Shown piece after piece: positions 24,993 through 33,769 of a stretch of 64,000 nt of DNA. This DNA is from Agromyces archimandritae. GTDB taxonomy: Bacteria; Actinomycetota; Actinomycetes; Actinomycetales; Microbacteriaceae. How positions within the stretch are numbered: the stretch's first letter is position 1; each line of letters opens with the position of its first letter. A program made the translations under genes and the position numbers. Location: assembly GCF_018024495.1 (NCBI RefSeq), contig NZ_CP071696.1:1798001-1862000 (forward strand), in the 5' to 3' direction. The notes under the pieces are model-generated. The model ran no database searches and had not been told where the DNA came from. It saw only the letters and a program-made list of their open reading frames with translations.

Positions 24993-26102
24993 TCAGGGCA
25001 CGCGAAGCTCGGCGATGGGTTCCCGGCGTGAGGCGGCGGTCGCGGGAAGGAGCGCCGCGGCGACGGCGACGACCACTGCGAGCACCGCGATCGCGCACGT
25101 ATAGGCGGCCCCCGGAAGCGGGTCGCCGGTCGCTCCGAGGACGATGAGGGCGGCGATGCTGCCGACGGATGCCCCGAGCAACGCCAGGAGCCCGGTCTGC
25201 GTCAACAGGAGGGCGATGATGAGCGAACGGCTCGCCCCGAGCGCTCGCCGTCGCCCGAAATCCTTGCGGCGCATCATGACGAGGCCGTACAGGATCGCCG
25301 TCGTCAGCAGCGCGGTCAGGACGAGGATGCCGAGGGTGAGCGCCCGGCCGAACTGCCCGAGCTGCCCCTCGACGAGCGCGCGAAGGGTCGCAAGGTCTTC
25401 ACTGGTCTCGACGGTGACCTTCGTCGCATCCGCGACACCGAGGACGCCGGTCACCGCGCTCGCCACGGGGGCGACGAGGTCGGGTCGCGCGGCGGTGACG
25501 ACGACGATTCCGACCGGTTCGGCCGGGTTCCCGGGCTGGGGCGCGATGAGGACCGGTTCGAGGAAGCGCAGGTGGTCCGGCACGGCGACGCGTCGGCCGA
25601 TCGCAAACCCGCTGCCGCCGCCGTCGATCCTGCCGACGGCATCGGTCATGCCGAGTTGCTCGAGCGCCGCGGCGGAAGCGAAGGCGACATCGCCTGCGCC
25701 CGGCAGTTCGTCCGGGAGTGAGAGCTCCGCCCACCCGGTGCCGTACGCGAGCCGGAGCGGGACGCGGTTGCCGCCGGGGAAGGCGGCATTCTGCACATCC
25801 TCGGCATAGCCGAACGCGCCGGACCATTCGACGCCTTCGAGGTTCGCGATGCGGTCGAGCACGCTGCTGTCGAGCCCTGCCGCGGGGTCCGCCCGCACGA
25901 CGATCGATCGGGTCCCGGCCGAGTCGATGGAGCCGATCACCGCCTGTTCCGCGCCGACGGTGCGGCCGGCCGTCAGCAGCACGGCGAGGCACATCGCCGC
26001 GATCATGGCGATCGTCAAGAGCGAGGCGACGGGTGCGGCGATCGCGGCGGCGACCGCCTCTCTGACGAGTGCGGCTGCGTGTCGGCCGGGGCGTCGTCTC
26101 AT
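24993..26102 (-). CDS. ABC transporter permease, MacB/FtsX type
   Basis: A 369-aa membrane protein: one helix near the N-terminus (LLTIAMIAAMCLAVLLTAG), a large extracytoplasmic domain (residues about 60-230) and three C-terminal helices that include ILVLTALLTTAILYGLVMMR and ALLGASVGSIAALIVLG. This is the FtsX/MacB layout. It starts at ATG 26100-26102, overlapping the stop of the ATPase gene (ATGA). Last of three coupled genes; it probably uses ATP-driven movement to act on an exported or cell-envelope substrate. Confidence 0.85.
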   Translation of the reverse strand: MRRRPGRHAAALVREAVAAAIAAPVASLLTIAMIAAMCLAVLLTAGRTVGAEQAVIGSIDSAGTRSIVVRADPAAGLDSSVLDRIANLEGVEWSGAFGYAEDVQNAAFPGGNRVPLRLAYGTGWAELSLPDELPGAGDVAFASAAALEQLGMTDAVGRIDGGGSGFAIGRRVAVPDHLRFLEPVLIAPQPGNPAEPVGIVVVTAARPDLVAPVASAVTGVLGVADATKVTVETSEDLATLRALVEGQLGQFGRALTLGILVLTALLTTAILYGLVMMRRKDFGRRRALGASRSLIIALLLTQTGLLALLGASVGSIAALIVLGATGDPLPGAAYTCAIAVLAVVVAVAAALLPATAASRREPIAELRVP

Positions 26103-26740
26103 AGCCGGATGTTCCGGTCGCAGCGTTGCACGAGTGCGGGATCGTGGGTGACGACGACGACGGTCGCACCGGCGGCGGCACGTTCGTGGAAGGCATCGAT
26201 CACGACGTCGGACGAGTCGGGATCCAGATTGCCGGTCGGTTCGTCGGCGAGGACGATGTCGGGGTCGCCGAGCAGCGCACGGCAGAGCGCGATGCGCTGG
26301 GCCTGGCCCCCGGAGACCTGCCCGGGTTTCGCGTTCGCCCGGAGCCCGACCCCGAAGCGGTCCATCAGCCGGTGCGCGCGTTCCGTGTCGGCACGACGGT
26401 CCCCGCGGCGATAGAGGGTGGATTCGAGGATGTTGTCGAGCACCGTACGCGAGTGGTCGAGCGCGGCATCCTGGAACACGAATCCGAAGCGAGCCGCGCG
26501 CAATCGGGCCCGGTCCGCATCTGCACGCCCGTGGAAGGGCTCGCCGTCGACGAGCACGCGACCCGCTGTGGGCCTCAGCATGAGCCCGAGCAGGTAGAGC
26601 ATGGTGGACTTCCCGCGACCGGACGGACCGGTCACGGCGACCACCTCCCCGGCGGCGAACTCCGCAGCCCACCCTTCGATCAGCGGAGTCCCCGCGTCGT
26701 ACCGGAAGGTGAGCCCGTCGGCCGCGAGGCGCGGATTCAT
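26099..26740 (-). CDS. ABC transporter ATP-binding protein, MacB/LolD type
   Basis: A 213-aa ATPase with Walker A GPSGRGKST, a Q loop (FGFVFQDAALD), signature VSGGQAQRIALCRALL, Walker B IVLADEPTGNLD and the switch VVVVTHD. The size and the ADEPTGNLD box are those of LolD/MacB-type ATPases. The ATG at 26738-26740 overlaps the stop of the upstream adaptor gene, and its own stop overlaps the permease start. Confidence 0.92.
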   Translation of the reverse strand: MNPRLAADGLTFRYDAGTPLIEGWAAEFAAGEVVAVTGPSGRGKSTMLYLLGLMLRPTAGRVLVDGEPFHGRADADRARLRAARFGFVFQDAALDHSRTVLDNILESTLYRRGDRRADTERAHRLMDRFGVGLRANAKPGQVSGGQAQRIALCRALLGDPDIVLADEPTGNLDPDSSDVVIDAFHERAAAGATVVVVTHDPALVQRCDRNIRL

Positions 26741-27831
26741 TCGACGGCGCCAGCGGTGGATGCCGGGATGCGCACCTTGATTCCGGCATCCACCCCCTCG
26801 ACCACCGACATCCCACGGGCGGAGGCGACGACCCGTACCGGGTGGGCATCCCCGCCTTCGTCGATCACGCTGACCGCGCCGTCGGCGTCCGAGCGCAGCG
26901 CCGCCGACGGGGCGACGATGCCGCGTACGGTCTCCTGGGTGATGATCCTGGAAGACAGCAGGTTCTGGCCCTCGATGGGCAGCAGGCCGCATTCGTCGCC
27001 GCAGACGGGTGCGCCGTCGACGCCCTGCAGGGCGATATCGACCTGGTCCCCGCTGTCGGGCGAGGGTGTCTGCCCGGCGACCGTTGCCGACCACACCGAG
27101 TTCTCGAAGGTGATCTCGACCGCGGTGCCGGCCGGCATGCCCGCGGCCTGGGAGACCGTCGCGGGGATCGTGAAGACCGGCTCCGGCGAGAGACCCGACA
27201 CCACCGCTTCGCCGCCCGTGAGCAACGCGCCGCGGGAGACGACCTCGGTGTCGAGCGTGACCCGGGCCGGCAGGCTGGGGATGAAGACGAGGTCGCCCGC
27301 CCTGACCGTGCCGTCGCCGTCCAAGCCGAGGGACTCCTGCCAGGCCCGGGCCGCAGCCTGGGTCTGCGCACCGAACTCGCCGTCGGCTTCGCCGTCGTAG
27401 AAGCCCAGGGCGGCGAGCATCGTCTGCAGCTGGGCGACATCGGCACCCTCGATGCCGCGGGAGAGAGCCCGGAACGCCGGCGTCGCACCGGCGGCTGCGA
27501 CGACCGGCCGCAGATCCACCTCGTACAGCACGCCTCCCTGGCCCACCTCGTCTCCGCCCGTCGCGCGCACCGCCGTCACCGTTCCCTGCGCCTGATTCGT
27601 GCCCGCCGGCGAACGTTTCCATTCCGCGACCGTGTTCAGCGTGATCGATGACCCGACCTCGCCCTCGACGAGTTCGACGAAGGTGAACGGGCTCTCGGCG
27701 ATCACATCCGTGCGGGGCGCGAAGACCTCGGCGGCCGCCCATCCGGCTACCCCGCCGACGAGGAGCACTGCGACGCCCACAGCCGCGAACGCCGGCCACC
27801 GGCGCCGCTTCGCGTCCTTCCCCTCGGGCAT
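26737..27831 (-). CDS. Efflux adaptor (HlyD/MacA-like) with peptidoglycan-binding domain
   Basis: A 364-aa protein anchored by an N-terminal helix (WPAFAAVGVAVLLVGGVAGW). A biotinyl-like strand (GTVTAVRATGGDEVGQGGVL) is followed by a peptidoglycan-binding module (GADVAQLQTMLAALGFYDGEADGEFG). The C-terminal half has a beta-barrel region. It heads the three-gene operon and would link the membrane ABC pair to the cell wall. Start ATG 27829-27831 is chosen; an in-frame ATG at 27874-27876 would add 15 residues, and neither has a strong ribosome site. Confidence 0.8.
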   Translation of the reverse strand: MPEGKDAKRRRWPAFAAVGVAVLLVGGVAGWAAAEVFAPRTDVIAESPFTFVELVEGEVGSSITLNTVAEWKRSPAGTNQAQGTVTAVRATGGDEVGQGGVLYEVDLRPVVAAAGATPAFRALSRGIEGADVAQLQTMLAALGFYDGEADGEFGAQTQAAARAWQESLGLDGDGTVRAGDLVFIPSLPARVTLDTEVVSRGALLTGGEAVVSGLSPEPVFTIPATVSQAAGMPAGTAVEITFENSVWSATVAGQTPSPDSGDQVDIALQGVDGAPVCGDECGLLPIEGQNLLSSRIITQETVRGIVAPSAALRSDADGAVSVIDEGGDAHPVRVVASARGMSVVEGVDAGIKVRIPASTAGAVE

Positions 27832-28097
27832 GGGCCAGAGCCTAGCGGGCCGCCGAGGATCTGTGCCAGCACTCATCCCGGTCAGCCGTAGAGCCCATCC
27901 GGCGTCTGGGGGCAAGCGGCATCGAGTTTCGCGAACTCACGCGACGAGAGTTGCCCCAGACTGGAGTAGGGGGTCCACATCGTCCCGTCGTCGAGACGCT
28001 CATCGAATCGCTGCCGGCTGGGTGCGCCTTCGGGGGAGTAACCCTCTTCGCGCAGACAATCGAGCAGCGTCTCAGACAGGTACTCGTACAGATAGGC

Positions 28098-29553
28098 GGC
28101 TCTTCGGACATCCGGTGGGGGTCATGGGGTGAGGCCGCCGGCGGCGAGGAGCATGCGGAGGCGGTAGTTGTGGCGGTTGCGGAAGCCTCTGGCGAGGCGG
28201 CGGTGGAGTTCGATGATGCCGTTCACGGCCTCGGTGCCGCCGTTGGATGAGCGGCCGGTGGTGAAGTAGGCCAGGAACGCGTCGCGCCACCGTCTCAGGG
28301 TGCGGCCCAAGCGGGCGATCTCGGGGATCGGGCAGGTGTGGAACGTGTCGACGACGGTGACGGCGATCCGTCGTCCTTGGGCCAGATCCTTCGCGTGGTA
28401 GGCGGCGCGGAGTTGCTGTGCACACTGCCAGGCGATGAAGACTTCCTCGTGGGCGGGGTCGGCGTTGATCGCGGCGACCAGACGTGCTCGTTGCTTGTCG
28501 GTGAGGTGCTCGGCCCCGGCGCGGAGGATGGTCTGGATCCCGTAGAGCGGGTCGCCCTTCCGGCCGCGATGGCCGAGGGTGTCCTGTTGGACCCGGCGGC
28601 GGACCTCGTCGACGGCGGCGGTAGCGAGCTTCACAACGTGGAACGCGTCCAGCACGGCGATCGCGTCGTGGAGCTTGTCGTCGATGGCGGCCTTGTAGCC
28701 GGCGAAGGGATCCAAGGCGGCCACTTTCACGTTCCGACGGAAGTCCTCGCCGCGTTGGTCCAGCCAGGCCTTGTAGACGCGCCCGGAACGGCCGGGCACG
28801 AGGTCCAGCAGCCTGGCGTGCGTCTTGCCGTGCTCGTCGCGGGTCAGGTCGACCATCCCGGTCAACTCCTTCGGGCCGCGCATGCGGATCGACGTGGTGC
28901 CAGATGTGTTCATCGACACCGAGGGTGCTGACCCCGTCGAACCGGGACTCGTCGGCGGCAAGCTGCTCGAGTTCGGGTTCGACGGCCCGCCAGAGCGTCT
29001 TCCACGACGTGTCGAGCTGACGAGCCAAGCCTTGGACGGTGGCGTGTTCGCGACGCAACTGCCCGATCGCCCAGACCACGGCACGGGCCGTGATCGATCC
29101 GCGTGGGGCGACCAACGACGGGAGCTGTTCCATGAACGTCTTCCGGCCGCAGTCGGTGTCCTCGCAGCGGAAGACGCGTTGCCGCCATACCAGGCGCACC
29201 CGGTCAGCGCCAGGCACGTCCCGCAGCACCCGGCGTCGGCGGCCACGACCGGTCGCGATCACCCCGCACGATGGGCACCCGGCAGGTCCCGGCGGGCTGG
29301 AGACCGTGACCGTCAGCAGGCCGTCACGGCGATCGACATGCTCGACGTGGACCCCGTCCAGGCCCAGCAGCAGGTCACAACGGTCACAGGGATCAGCAGC
29401 CGGACGCGCGTCAACGCGCCCCGAAGTAAGGTGAAGCACGTCGAGGTCCTCGGTCGGAATCAGGTGGTTAGCGCTTCTGATCCTCGGGGACCTCGACCCC
29501 TACACGCCAGTCACGCCCCGGACACCTCACCCCCACCAGATCTCCGAAGAGCC
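28098..29553 (-). mobile_element. ISL3-family insertion sequence, 1456 bp
   Basis: Ends are inverted repeats: GGCTCTTCGGACATCCGGTG at the left and, read inward from the right, GGCTCTTCGGAGATCTGGTG. It is flanked by the 8-bp direct repeat AGATAGGC (28090-28097 and 29554-29561). GGCTCTTC ends and an 8-bp target duplication are the hallmarks of the ISL3 family. It holds one transposase gene, which is frameshifted. The intact duplication suggests a recent insertion. Confidence 0.95.
28122..29439 (-). pseudogene. ISL3-family transposase, frameshifted
   Basis: The first frame runs from GTG 29437-29439: an N-terminal zinc-type region (CPSCGVIATGRG, FRCEDTDCGR), a helix-turn-helix (ATVQGLARQLDTSWKTLWRA) and the first catalytic Asp in LGVDEHIWHH. 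The rest lies in another frame: KELTGMVDLTRDEHGKTHAR, then LDAFHVVKLA with the second Asp and GGTEAVNGIIE with the Glu. The shift is near 28875-28885, and the total length is 1 modulo 3, so one base is extra (or two are missing). The joined product would be about 438 aa, the family norm. As it stands the element cannot move unless the shift is bypassed. Confidence 0.85.
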
Positions 29554-30115
29554 AGATAGGCGCGCTGCGCTTCGTTGAGGGTTGCGCTGTACTTCGGGTC
29601 GAGCGGATACGACGCCTCGCATACGAACATCGCCAAGTTATAGGCGTCGAGCTGTTCGTTCGCGACGTCACCGGATTGCATGCCGCCGCCCGCGCCGATC
29701 GAAACGTCGAACCCTTGTTCGCGCATGCACGGCGCCATGACCGATCCCCATTCGTCGAGCTCGATGGTCCTGATGAGCGGCACGTCGGGGCGCTCCTGAC
29801 CGGGCGGACCATAGGCCTTCCAGGACTGCTCTATCGCGGCGTCGATCAGGGCGTCTGCTTCAGCCGAGGAAAGGGCGTCGGGGGTGGGGATGACCGGTTC
29901 GGAGGTTGCGGCACACCCGGCGAACCCGATGGCCATCGCAACGAGGGTTATCGACGCCGCGATGGCTCGGCTGCGATCTCGCGGCATGGCTCAGGCGCTC
30001 CTTTGCTCGGTGTGCCGATGATTGCGCGCCATGCTAACGGTTCCAAGAGACGTGGCGCATTCCCCGGTTCGGGGGTCAACTGTTCGCCCGCGCCCGCTCC
30101 CGCAAACCGACCGTA

Positions 30116-30210
30116 AACCGGCTCTTCCCAGTTGAGCGAAAGTGGTCAGGCCCCTATCCGTGGACCGACGCGCCAGACCGACCGACACCCTCGACTGCGA
30201 AGAGCCGGTT
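30116..30210. repeat. 95-bp segment bounded by 12-bp perfect inverted repeats
   Basis: AACCGGCTCTTC (30116-30127) is matched by GAAGAGCCGGTT (30199-30210). The ends share GGCTCTTC with the nearby ISL3 element but the inner bases differ. There is no direct target repeat; the flanks continue the inverted pairing instead. It ends at the stop codon of the lipoprotein gene, so it may serve as a transcription end or be a miniature relic. The remainder of the 29988-30208 gap holds nothing recognisable. Confidence 0.55.
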
Positions 30211-30886
30211 ACTCGAGTTCAGCTGGTCGTTGTGGACATTCTTCGTTCAAAGTTTCCCAATCGGAGAAATTCAGGCCGCCAGTGCGGAGCAGGCCGGCGT
30301 AGGGGTCGTAGCGTTCGTCGGTGCTCATTGCATCGAGGAACTTCGTCTCGCTCGGCAGTGGTTCCGGTTCGAATCCCTGGTCGGTGAGGCATTGGATGAG
30401 CGAATCACGATAGTAGGAATACAGCAGATGCCCACTCGCGTCGTCTTCGGCCACGCCCATTTCCGTCGGTCGTGGGTACTTCGCTTCACAGATGTACATG
30501 GCGAGCGAGAATGGCTCATCCTGGCCCTCGGGGACGAATGCCTTGAACCCGGTGTCCTCGTATACCTCGACCTCGAACCCCTCTTCATGCATGCATTGCT
30601 CATACAGCGGAGCGAAATCCTCATCAGTAATGACCCGCACGATTGGGACCTCGGGACGGACCGCATCGGGAAACCGTGCCATGATCGAGTCCCACATCAC
30701 GTCTTGGTAATCCTTGGGAGTGAATACGACCTTTGCGGTACTCGAAAGGTTTGCGGGATTCTGCTGAGATGTGCACCCTGGGAGCAGTAAGGTCAATGCC
30801 AACGCGAGCGAAACTGCAAGCATCTGTCGGGTATGGGCGGTTCTCCCAATGTGTTGGCGCACCTCATTGACCGACATATTGGTCAT
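30209..30886 (-). CDS. Lipoprotein of unknown function, paralogue of the split gene
   Basis: A 225-aa predicted lipoprotein: basic start, hydrophobic LAVSLALALTLLLPGC with the lipobox at LLPGC, then a mature domain with PIVRVITDEDFAPLYEQCMHEEGF, AMYICEAKYP and DSLIQCLTDQGFEPEPLP. Five cysteines follow the lipid site region, some of which may pair. ATG 30884-30886 overlaps the stop of the upstream small secreted-protein gene (ATGA), so the two are coupled. Codon use and GC are lower than in neighbouring housekeeping genes. I do not recognise a named family. Confidence 0.75.
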   Translation of the reverse strand: MTNMSVNEVRQHIGRTAHTRQMLAVSLALALTLLLPGCTSQQNPANLSSTAKVVFTPKDYQDVMWDSIMARFPDAVRPEVPIVRVITDEDFAPLYEQCMHEEGFEVEVYEDTGFKAFVPEGQDEPFSLAMYICEAKYPRPTEMGVAEDDASGHLLYSYYRDSLIQCLTDQGFEPEPLPSETKFLDAMSTDERYDPYAGLLRTGGLNFSDWETLNEECPQRPAELE

Positions 30887-31185
30887 TCGACCCAAACGTT
30901 CACGAACCAATTGTCCTTGCACCCTTTGTGAAGAGTAGCGGCAGTGCGAGGACCACCCCAGGGACCGTAGATCGTGCCGTTGTTCAAGCAGTTGACTCCA
31001 AGGCGCCAACTGCTTCCGTTGCATGATGCGATTCCCGCTGACAGGTTGTTGTCCCAGTATGGACCGGCAGAACAGCTGCCCACAGGGGCCGCCTGAGCTG
31101 GAGCGGCGAGCCCCAGTGCGGCGCAGCTTCCGGCCGCGAGTCCGGGAATCATGGTGACTATCGGTTTTCGATGTTCATGAATCAT
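30883..31185 (-). CDS. Small secreted four-cysteine protein
   Basis: A 100-aa protein with a signal peptide ending APAQAA. The mature part is about 70 residues with four cysteines (GSCSAG, IASCNG, VNCLNN, KGCKDN) that could form two disulphides, and many aromatic and Asn/Gly residues. ATG 31183-31185 is preferred because GAGG lies six bases upstream; the ATG six bases earlier is possible. It is translationally coupled to the lipoprotein gene. Function is unknown; the format suits a small exported effector, inhibitor or adhesin. Confidence 0.7.
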   Translation of the reverse strand: MIHEHRKPIVTMIPGLAAGSCAALGLAAPAQAAPVGSCSAGPYWDNNLSAGIASCNGSSWRLGVNCLNNGTIYGPWGGPRTAATLHKGCKDNWFVNVWVE

Positions 31186-31250
31186 TCCCATCCTCTGGTG
31201 TCTATGGAGAGGTTATGACTTGCTTCGACATTGCTCAATACCCATAACGT

Positions 31251-31397
31251 GTGGCACTCATAGTGGGGCTCTGCGCAGTCTGGGCGGGGCGGGAGAAATG
31301 GGGGCGGCGGCTCGCGTATGCGATCGACGGCCTCTCGCAGGAGAATTTCACGTCGCTGAACACGTGCCCATCGGAACCGGACGACTTCTGGGGGTAG
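31251..31397 (+). CDS. Possible 48-aa membrane peptide or gene remnant
   Basis: From GTG 31251 the frame reads VALIVGLCAVWAGREKWGRR then LAYAIDGLSQENFTSLNTCP and ends EPDDFWG. One short hydrophobic segment is followed by a polar tail with natural-looking composition, unlike the repeat-rich noise around it. No ribosome site is visible, so it may be the 3' end of a lost gene. It lies in the 235-bp gap between the secreted protein and the methylase gene. Confidence 0.3.
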   Translation: MALIVGLCAVWAGREKWGRRLAYAIDGLSQENFTSLNTCPSEPDDFWG

Positions 31398-31420
31398 CCG
31401 CACCGCGGTGCCCGCGCGGG

Positions 31421-32236
31421 TCAGCGGGGTGCGAGCGCGCCCACCACGGCGGTGCCCCTGCGGTCGTCGTCGGGGTCGCGGCGGATGCCGGCGTCGAAGC
31501 CGGCGGCGGCGAACAGTGCGAGCAGTTCGGGCGCCTGGCGCCGGCTCGTCTCGATGATGAGGCGGCCGCCGGGGCGGAGGCGCTCGGGCGCGCCGGCGAG
31601 GATGCGGCGTGCGATGTCGAGGCCGTCGGCGCCGCCGTCGAGGGTGATGCGGGGTTCGTGGTCGCGCGCCTCGGGCGGCATGCGGCCGATCTCGCCGCTC
31701 GGCACGTAGGGCGCGTTCGCGACGACGAGATCGATGCGGCGGTGGATGCCGCGGGGCAGCCCGTCGAACAGGTCGCCGCGCACGACAGTCGCCGGCCGGG
31801 TGAGATTGCGGCGCGCCGCCCGCACCGCGGCCGCCTGGATATCGCTCGCGACGATGACGGCGTGCGGATGCCGGTGCTGCACCGCCGCCGCGATCGCGGC
31901 CGACCCGCAGCACAGCTCTACGACGATCGGGGCGGCCCGCGGCATCCGCACCCCGCCGTCGAGCGCTGCGATCGCGAGCTCGGCGATCCACTCGCTGCGT
32001 CGGCGCGGCACGAACACGCCCGGCTCGAGCAGGATGCGCAGGCCCGCGAACTCCGCCCAGCCGAGGATCTGCTCGAGCGGATCGCCCGCGATGCGGCGGA
32101 CCGCCATGCGTTCGAGGGCACCGGCATCCGCCGCCTCGGCGATCAGGAGTCGCGCCTCCTCCTCGGCGAACACCGATCCGGCCGCCCGCAACCGCTCCGC
32201 GAGCGCACCGGCATCCACGGCACCCGGCACCGTCAC
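31421..32236 (-). CDS. PrmC-related N5-glutamine methyltransferase
   Basis: A 271-aa SAM-dependent methylase. It has an N-terminal helical domain (EEEARLLIAEAADAG, DPLEQILGWAEFAGLRI), the SAM-binding motif VELCCGSAAIAAAV and the catalytic loop NAPYVP in place of the classical NPPY. The NAPY form and the 270-aa size mark the actinobacterial PrmC-like paralogue, whose substrate is uncertain; true PrmC methylates release factors. It starts at GTG 32234-32236, overlapping the stop of the transporter gene (GTGA). Confidence 0.82.
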   Translation of the reverse strand: MTVPGAVDAGALAERLRAAGSVFAEEEARLLIAEAADAGALERMAVRRIAGDPLEQILGWAEFAGLRILLEPGVFVPRRRSEWIAELAIAALDGGVRMPRAAPIVVELCCGSAAIAAAVQHRHPHAVIVASDIQAAAVRAARRNLTRPATVVRGDLFDGLPRGIHRRIDLVVANAPYVPSGEIGRMPPEARDHEPRITLDGGADGLDIARRILAGAPERLRPGGRLIIETSRRQAPELLALFAAAGFDAGIRRDPDDDRRGTAVVGALAPR

Positions 32237-33633
32237 GAGAGCTGTCGCGACTCCGCCCGCACCGGGATCAGCAGTGCGAGGCCGGCCGCGACGACCAGCA
32301 CGATGCCGAGGATGCCGAAGTACGGTTCGCCGCCGATACCGACGAACAGGGCGAACGCGGTCGGTGCGAGGAAGCTGACCGCGCGGCCCGTCGTCGCGTA
32401 GAGGCCGAAGACTTCGCCCTCGCGCCCGGCCGGGATGATGCGCGCCAGGAACGAACGGCTCGCCGACTGAGCCGGCCCCACGAACGGGCAGAGCCCGAGG
32501 CCCGCCGTCCAGAACACGATCTGCCCGCCGTCGTGGAGGAAGAACACGACCAACCCGAACACGACGATGCCGACGAGTGACGCGAGGATGACGGGCTTCG
32601 GCCCGAGGCGGTCGTCGAGCAGCCCGATGAGGATCGTCGAAACCCCCGCGACGACGTTCGCGGCGACCGCGAAGATGATGACCTCGCCCGCCGAGAACCC
32701 GAAGACCGACGCCGCGAGCACCCCGCCGAAGGTGAACACCCCCGCCAGGCCGTCGCGGAACACGGCGCTCGCCAGCAGGAACCACACCGTGTTGCGGCGC
32801 TCCCGCCAGAGGCCCGCGATATCGCCGAACAGGCGCCGGTAGCTCGCGAAGAACGACACCTTCTCGCGCGCGGTGCCCGTGCCGCGGTACTCGGGCACGG
32901 CGAACAGCACCGGCAGGGCGAAGATCCCGAACCAGGCGGCGGCGATGAGCATCGAGATCCGCACGTCCATGCCGTTCTCGCCCGTCACCCCGAACCAGCC
33001 GACCTCGGGGGAGATGAAACCGAAGTAGAGGATCAGCAGCAGCACGATGCCGCCGACGTAGCCCATGCCCCAGCCGAAGCCCGAGACCTTGCCGATGGAT
33101 GCCGGGGTCGACACCTGCGCGATCATCGCGTTGTAGTTGACGCCGGCGAACTCGAAGAAGATGTTGCCGGCCGCCAGCAGCACGAGGCCGAGCACGAAGA
33201 ACTCCGGCGAGGCCTCCACGAAGAACAGGGCGGCCGTGATCGCGACCACCAGATAGGTGTTGACCGCGAGCCACAGCTTGCGGCGCCCGCTCGTATCGGA
33301 ACGCTGCCCCGTCACCGGCGCGAGCACCGCGATCAGCAGGCCGGCCGCCGCGAGCGCCCAGCCGAGCCACGCCTCAAGCTGCCCCTTCGGGCCGAACGCC
33401 GAACTCGTGATGTACACGGTGAACACGAACGTCGTGACGACGGCGTTGAACGACGCCGACCCCCAGTCCCACAGCGCCCAGGCGAAGATGCGGCCCTTGC
33501 GGAGGCCGGCGCCGCGCACGGCGTCGACCTGCTCGGCCGGCACGCCGATCGCGGCGGCCGAAGCATCCTCGTGCGCGAGGGGCGGCGGCGGGAAGTTGCG
33601 CGGCCGCTCGGGGTCTGGGGTGGGATCGCTCAT
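32233..33633 (-). CDS. UMF1-family major facilitator transporter (Atg22-like)
   Basis: A 466-aa membrane protein with about 11-12 hydrophobic helices. The first begins FAWALWDWGSASFNAVVTTFVF, the hallmark start of the UMF1/Atg22 group, followed by APVTGQRSDTSGRRK between helices 2 and 3. The family is linked to efflux of amino acids or other small molecules; the bacterial substrate is not established. The ATG at 33631-33633 is used. The gene is co-transcribed and coupled with the PrmC-like gene. Confidence 0.85.
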   Translation of the reverse strand: MSDPTPDPERPRNFPPPPLAHEDASAAAIGVPAEQVDAVRGAGLRKGRIFAWALWDWGSASFNAVVTTFVFTVYITSSAFGPKGQLEAWLGWALAAAGLLIAVLAPVTGQRSDTSGRRKLWLAVNTYLVVAITAALFFVEASPEFFVLGLVLLAAGNIFFEFAGVNYNAMIAQVSTPASIGKVSGFGWGMGYVGGIVLLLILYFGFISPEVGWFGVTGENGMDVRISMLIAAAWFGIFALPVLFAVPEYRGTGTAREKVSFFASYRRLFGDIAGLWRERRNTVWFLLASAVFRDGLAGVFTFGGVLAASVFGFSAGEVIIFAVAANVVAGVSTILIGLLDDRLGPKPVILASLVGIVVFGLVVFFLHDGGQIVFWTAGLGLCPFVGPAQSASRSFLARIIPAGREGEVFGLYATTGRAVSFLAPTAFALFVGIGGEPYFGILGIVLVVAAGLALLIPVRAESRQLS

Positions 33634-33728
33634 GCTCGCAGTCTTCCGGGCTCGGGTGAACGGGTGGCGACCCGGCGCGGCGATCCGCGTCGATCCCGTG
33701 CACTGTATCGCGGCCGGGCCGCGGGGGC

Positions 33729-33760
33729 GAGTGGATGCCGGGGCGCACCGGCATCCACTC
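33729..33760. terminator. GAGTGGATGCC hairpin after the small secreted-protein gene
   Basis: GAGTGGATGCCGG and CCGGCATCCACTC form a perfect 13-bp stem with a 6-base loop (GGCGCA), just past the stop of the minus-strand gene at 33770. A hairpin with the same arms lies at 34185-34216 after the next gene. Confidence 0.6.
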
Positions 33761-33769
33761 ACCGAGGCG

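Larger units (their letters stand above)
27882..29987 (-). pseudogene. Lipoprotein gene split by the ISL3 insertion
   Basis: The 5' part (29562-29987) encodes a signal peptide with lipobox FAGC and ends at NEAQRAYL. The 3' part (27882-28089) continues YEYLSETLLDCLREEGYSPE and ends DGLYG. Removing the insertion and one copy of the 8-bp duplication joins the two in frame to a 213-aa lipoprotein. It is a paralogue of the intact gene at 30209-30886: both have PIxRxI, MxExGF, C-E-A-x-Y-P and a DxL..CL...G motif. Function is unknown. The 5' part alone could still be made and would end within the element after about 20 extra residues. Confidence 0.85.

Noticed and set aside
27842..28111. An 89-aa minus-strand ORF at the left end of the IS
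   Set aside because: The other frame of the same strand carries the continuation of the split lipoprotein, which joins perfectly to its 5' half.
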